From: Paracoccaceae bacterium
GTDB lineage: Bacteria; Pseudomonadota; Alphaproteobacteria; Rhodobacterales; Rhodobacteraceae
NCBI GenBank assembly: GCA_019454225.1
Contig: CP075370.1
Location: 1,106,001-1,170,000, forward strand
Length of the DNA stretch: 64,000 nucleotides
Direction of reading: 5' to 3'
This document shows positions 61,230 to 64,000 of the stretch, piece after piece. Position 1 is the stretch's first letter. Every line of letters begins with the position of its first letter. Under the pieces are notes generated by a model. It saw only the letters and a program-made list of their open reading frames with translations. It ran no database searches and was not told the DNA's origin. A program made the translations under genes and the position numbers.

Positions 61230-61563
61230 CGACCACTGATGGGCAGCCTGCCTGGCGCGGAAGGGCTGATCGCCGGCCGCGGCTATCGAGCCGGCATGCG
61301 CCACCGGTTCAAGCGAACCGGCGAGGGCCGACTGGTTCGGGGAAGCGCTGAACGACAAGGGCATGAAGCCCTGTATTCCCGGCTGGAAGTCCCGCGGCAT
61401 GGCCGTCAGATGCGCCCGGCGTCGCTATAGACGCCGCAATCGGATCGAGATCATGTTCGGCAGGGTGAAGGACTGGCGCCGCATTGCCACCCGCTACGCC
61501 AGGTGCGCCATGACCGTCCTCTCCGCCGTCGCGCTCGCCGCAGCCGTCATCTTCTGGCTCTGA
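61230..61563 (+). mobile_element. IS5-type transposase remnant (C-terminal end)
   Basis: Frame starting near 61315 gives ADWFGEALNDKGMKPCIPGW, then RRRNRIEIMFGRVKDWRRIA and TRYARCAMTVLSAVALAAAV, ending FWL-stop at 61563. This is the last part of IS5-superfamily DDE transposases with the final catalytic Glu in NRIEIMFG. Upstream bases 61230-61315 show matches in another frame (LIAGRGYRA), so a frameshift has occurred. It is different from the element at 44491. The rest of 61042-61621 shows no gene. Confidence 0.78.
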
Positions 61564-61621
61564 CGAGCAATGAGGCTGGAGCCAAGGCAACGCCAATCGA
61601 GTGTGGAACGAACATGATCCC

Positions 61622-63607
<1,986 letters not shown>

Positions 63608-63711
63608 GGATGCTCCTTCGATACGGGCGCGTCGGTGCGGACGGGGCGGGGTGCGAATCAGTTGCGCACCATCCCGACTCAATAGCGCGAATCACGGCAG
63701 GGGAAAGCGGA

Positions 63712-64000
63712 TCAGCGCCTTTTCTTGATCCAGGGCTCACTGTCGAGCAGCTCCTGCAGCCTTCGGGAGAGTGCCGCGCGATCCTCTCCAAGGTCGTTTC
63801 CGGTGTCCAGCGGCGTCCGTTCCGCCGAGTGCGCCGCATGCGCCGCCTGCGACAGCCGCCATGTGATCCCCTCGTCCGCCAGCCCGGTCATGTCCTCCAT
63901 CGCCTCGATGATCTCGGCCCGGACACCTCGGCGCGCGGACAGTTTGGCAAAGCCCTCCGCCAGACAGAGCCGGACCAGTTCGTCCTCAGCGGACGGACGC
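63712..64000 (-). CDS. dnaG: DNA primase, C-terminal end only
   Basis: The open frame enters from the right edge as RPSAEDELVRLCLAEGFAKL and ends SRRLQELLDSEPWIKKRR at 63712. It is the helical C-terminal region of a DnaG-type primase by position directly upstream of rpoD and by its length and composition. The catalytic domains lie outside the window. No rpsU is seen between dnaG and rpoD. Confidence 0.75.
   Translation of the reverse strand, partial: RPSAEDELVRLCLAEGFAKLSARRGVRAEIIEAMEDMTGLADEGITWRLSQAAHAAHSAERTPLDTGNDLGEDRAALSRRLQELLDSEPWIKKRR

Overview
The window is one continuous piece of a high-GC alphaproteobacterial chromosome, most likely from the family Rhodobacteraceae (Rhodobacter/Paracoccus relatives). 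The grounds are a bztABCD-type amino acid transporter, an Atp12-type ATPase assembly chaperone, a ribosomal cluster in alphaproteobacterial order, the rpmH/rnpA/yidD and yidC/MOSC/engB gene sets, and an rpoD-dnaG pair. The genus cannot be fixed by reading alone.

Layout. (1) 1-15.8 kb: end of tuf, then the S10-spc-alpha ribosomal superoperon (rpsJ to rplQ, with secY, adk and rpoA). It is interrupted by a reverse-strand SAM methyltransferase between rplP and rpmC and by several strong hairpins or terminators. (2) 16-17.3 kb: a LuxR-type regulator and a LuxI-type acyl-homoserine-lactone synthase. (3) 17.4-22.4 kb: housekeeping genes (Deg-like protease, rarA, crcB, an RluC/RluD-type pseudouridine synthase, Atp12-type chaperone). 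(4) 22.6-28.5 kb: bztABCD uptake operon with a terminator-like attenuator after bztA, followed by a sulfotransferase-like gene. (5) 28.5-31.7 kb: an accessory, partly decayed stretch with sixA, a ferredoxin-like gene, a broken sterol-desaturase gene, an IS1595-type transposase fragment, a degenerate tRNA copy, a tRNA-Leu-like gene whose anticodon reads TTA, a small winged-helix protein and small unknown proteins. (6) 31.8-42.8 kb: argB, an SDR, ttcA, an EAL/GGDEF protein, yidC-MOSC-engB facing yidD-rnpA-rpmH, a TVP38-family membrane protein and a flavin disulfide reductase. (7) 42.9-47.4 kb: an orphan histidine kinase, tRNA-Arg, a nearly intact IS5-type element and an RTX protein with three copies of an unrecognised repeat. 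(8) 47.8-60.8 kb: a catabolic island that probably takes up and N-demethylates a methylated amine or betaine. It holds a dimethylglycine/sarcosine-dehydrogenase-like enzyme, an amine oxidase, a glutathione-transferase-like protein, a bicupin, a polyamine-type ABC transporter, a BetI-like TetR regulator, a trimethylamine-dehydrogenase-like flavoprotein, a small CxxC membrane protein and a MOSC-like protein. (9) 60.9-64 kb: tRNA-Ser, an IS5-type remnant, rpoD and the end of dnaG.

How the parts fit. In the catabolic island two matching BetI-type operators lie before the two transcription units (47782-47801 and 53227-53246), so the local TetR protein probably controls both import and degradation. 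In the accessory stretch a near-consensus promoter drives the unusual tRNA, and the winged-helix gene starts 16 bp after it, suggesting a joint transcript. A 75-bp sequence occurs twice, once at the internal break of the spc operon and once where engB faces the yidD-rnpA-rpmH block. No CRISPR array, rRNA gene or replication origin was seen. Gaps over 300 bp are described individually below.
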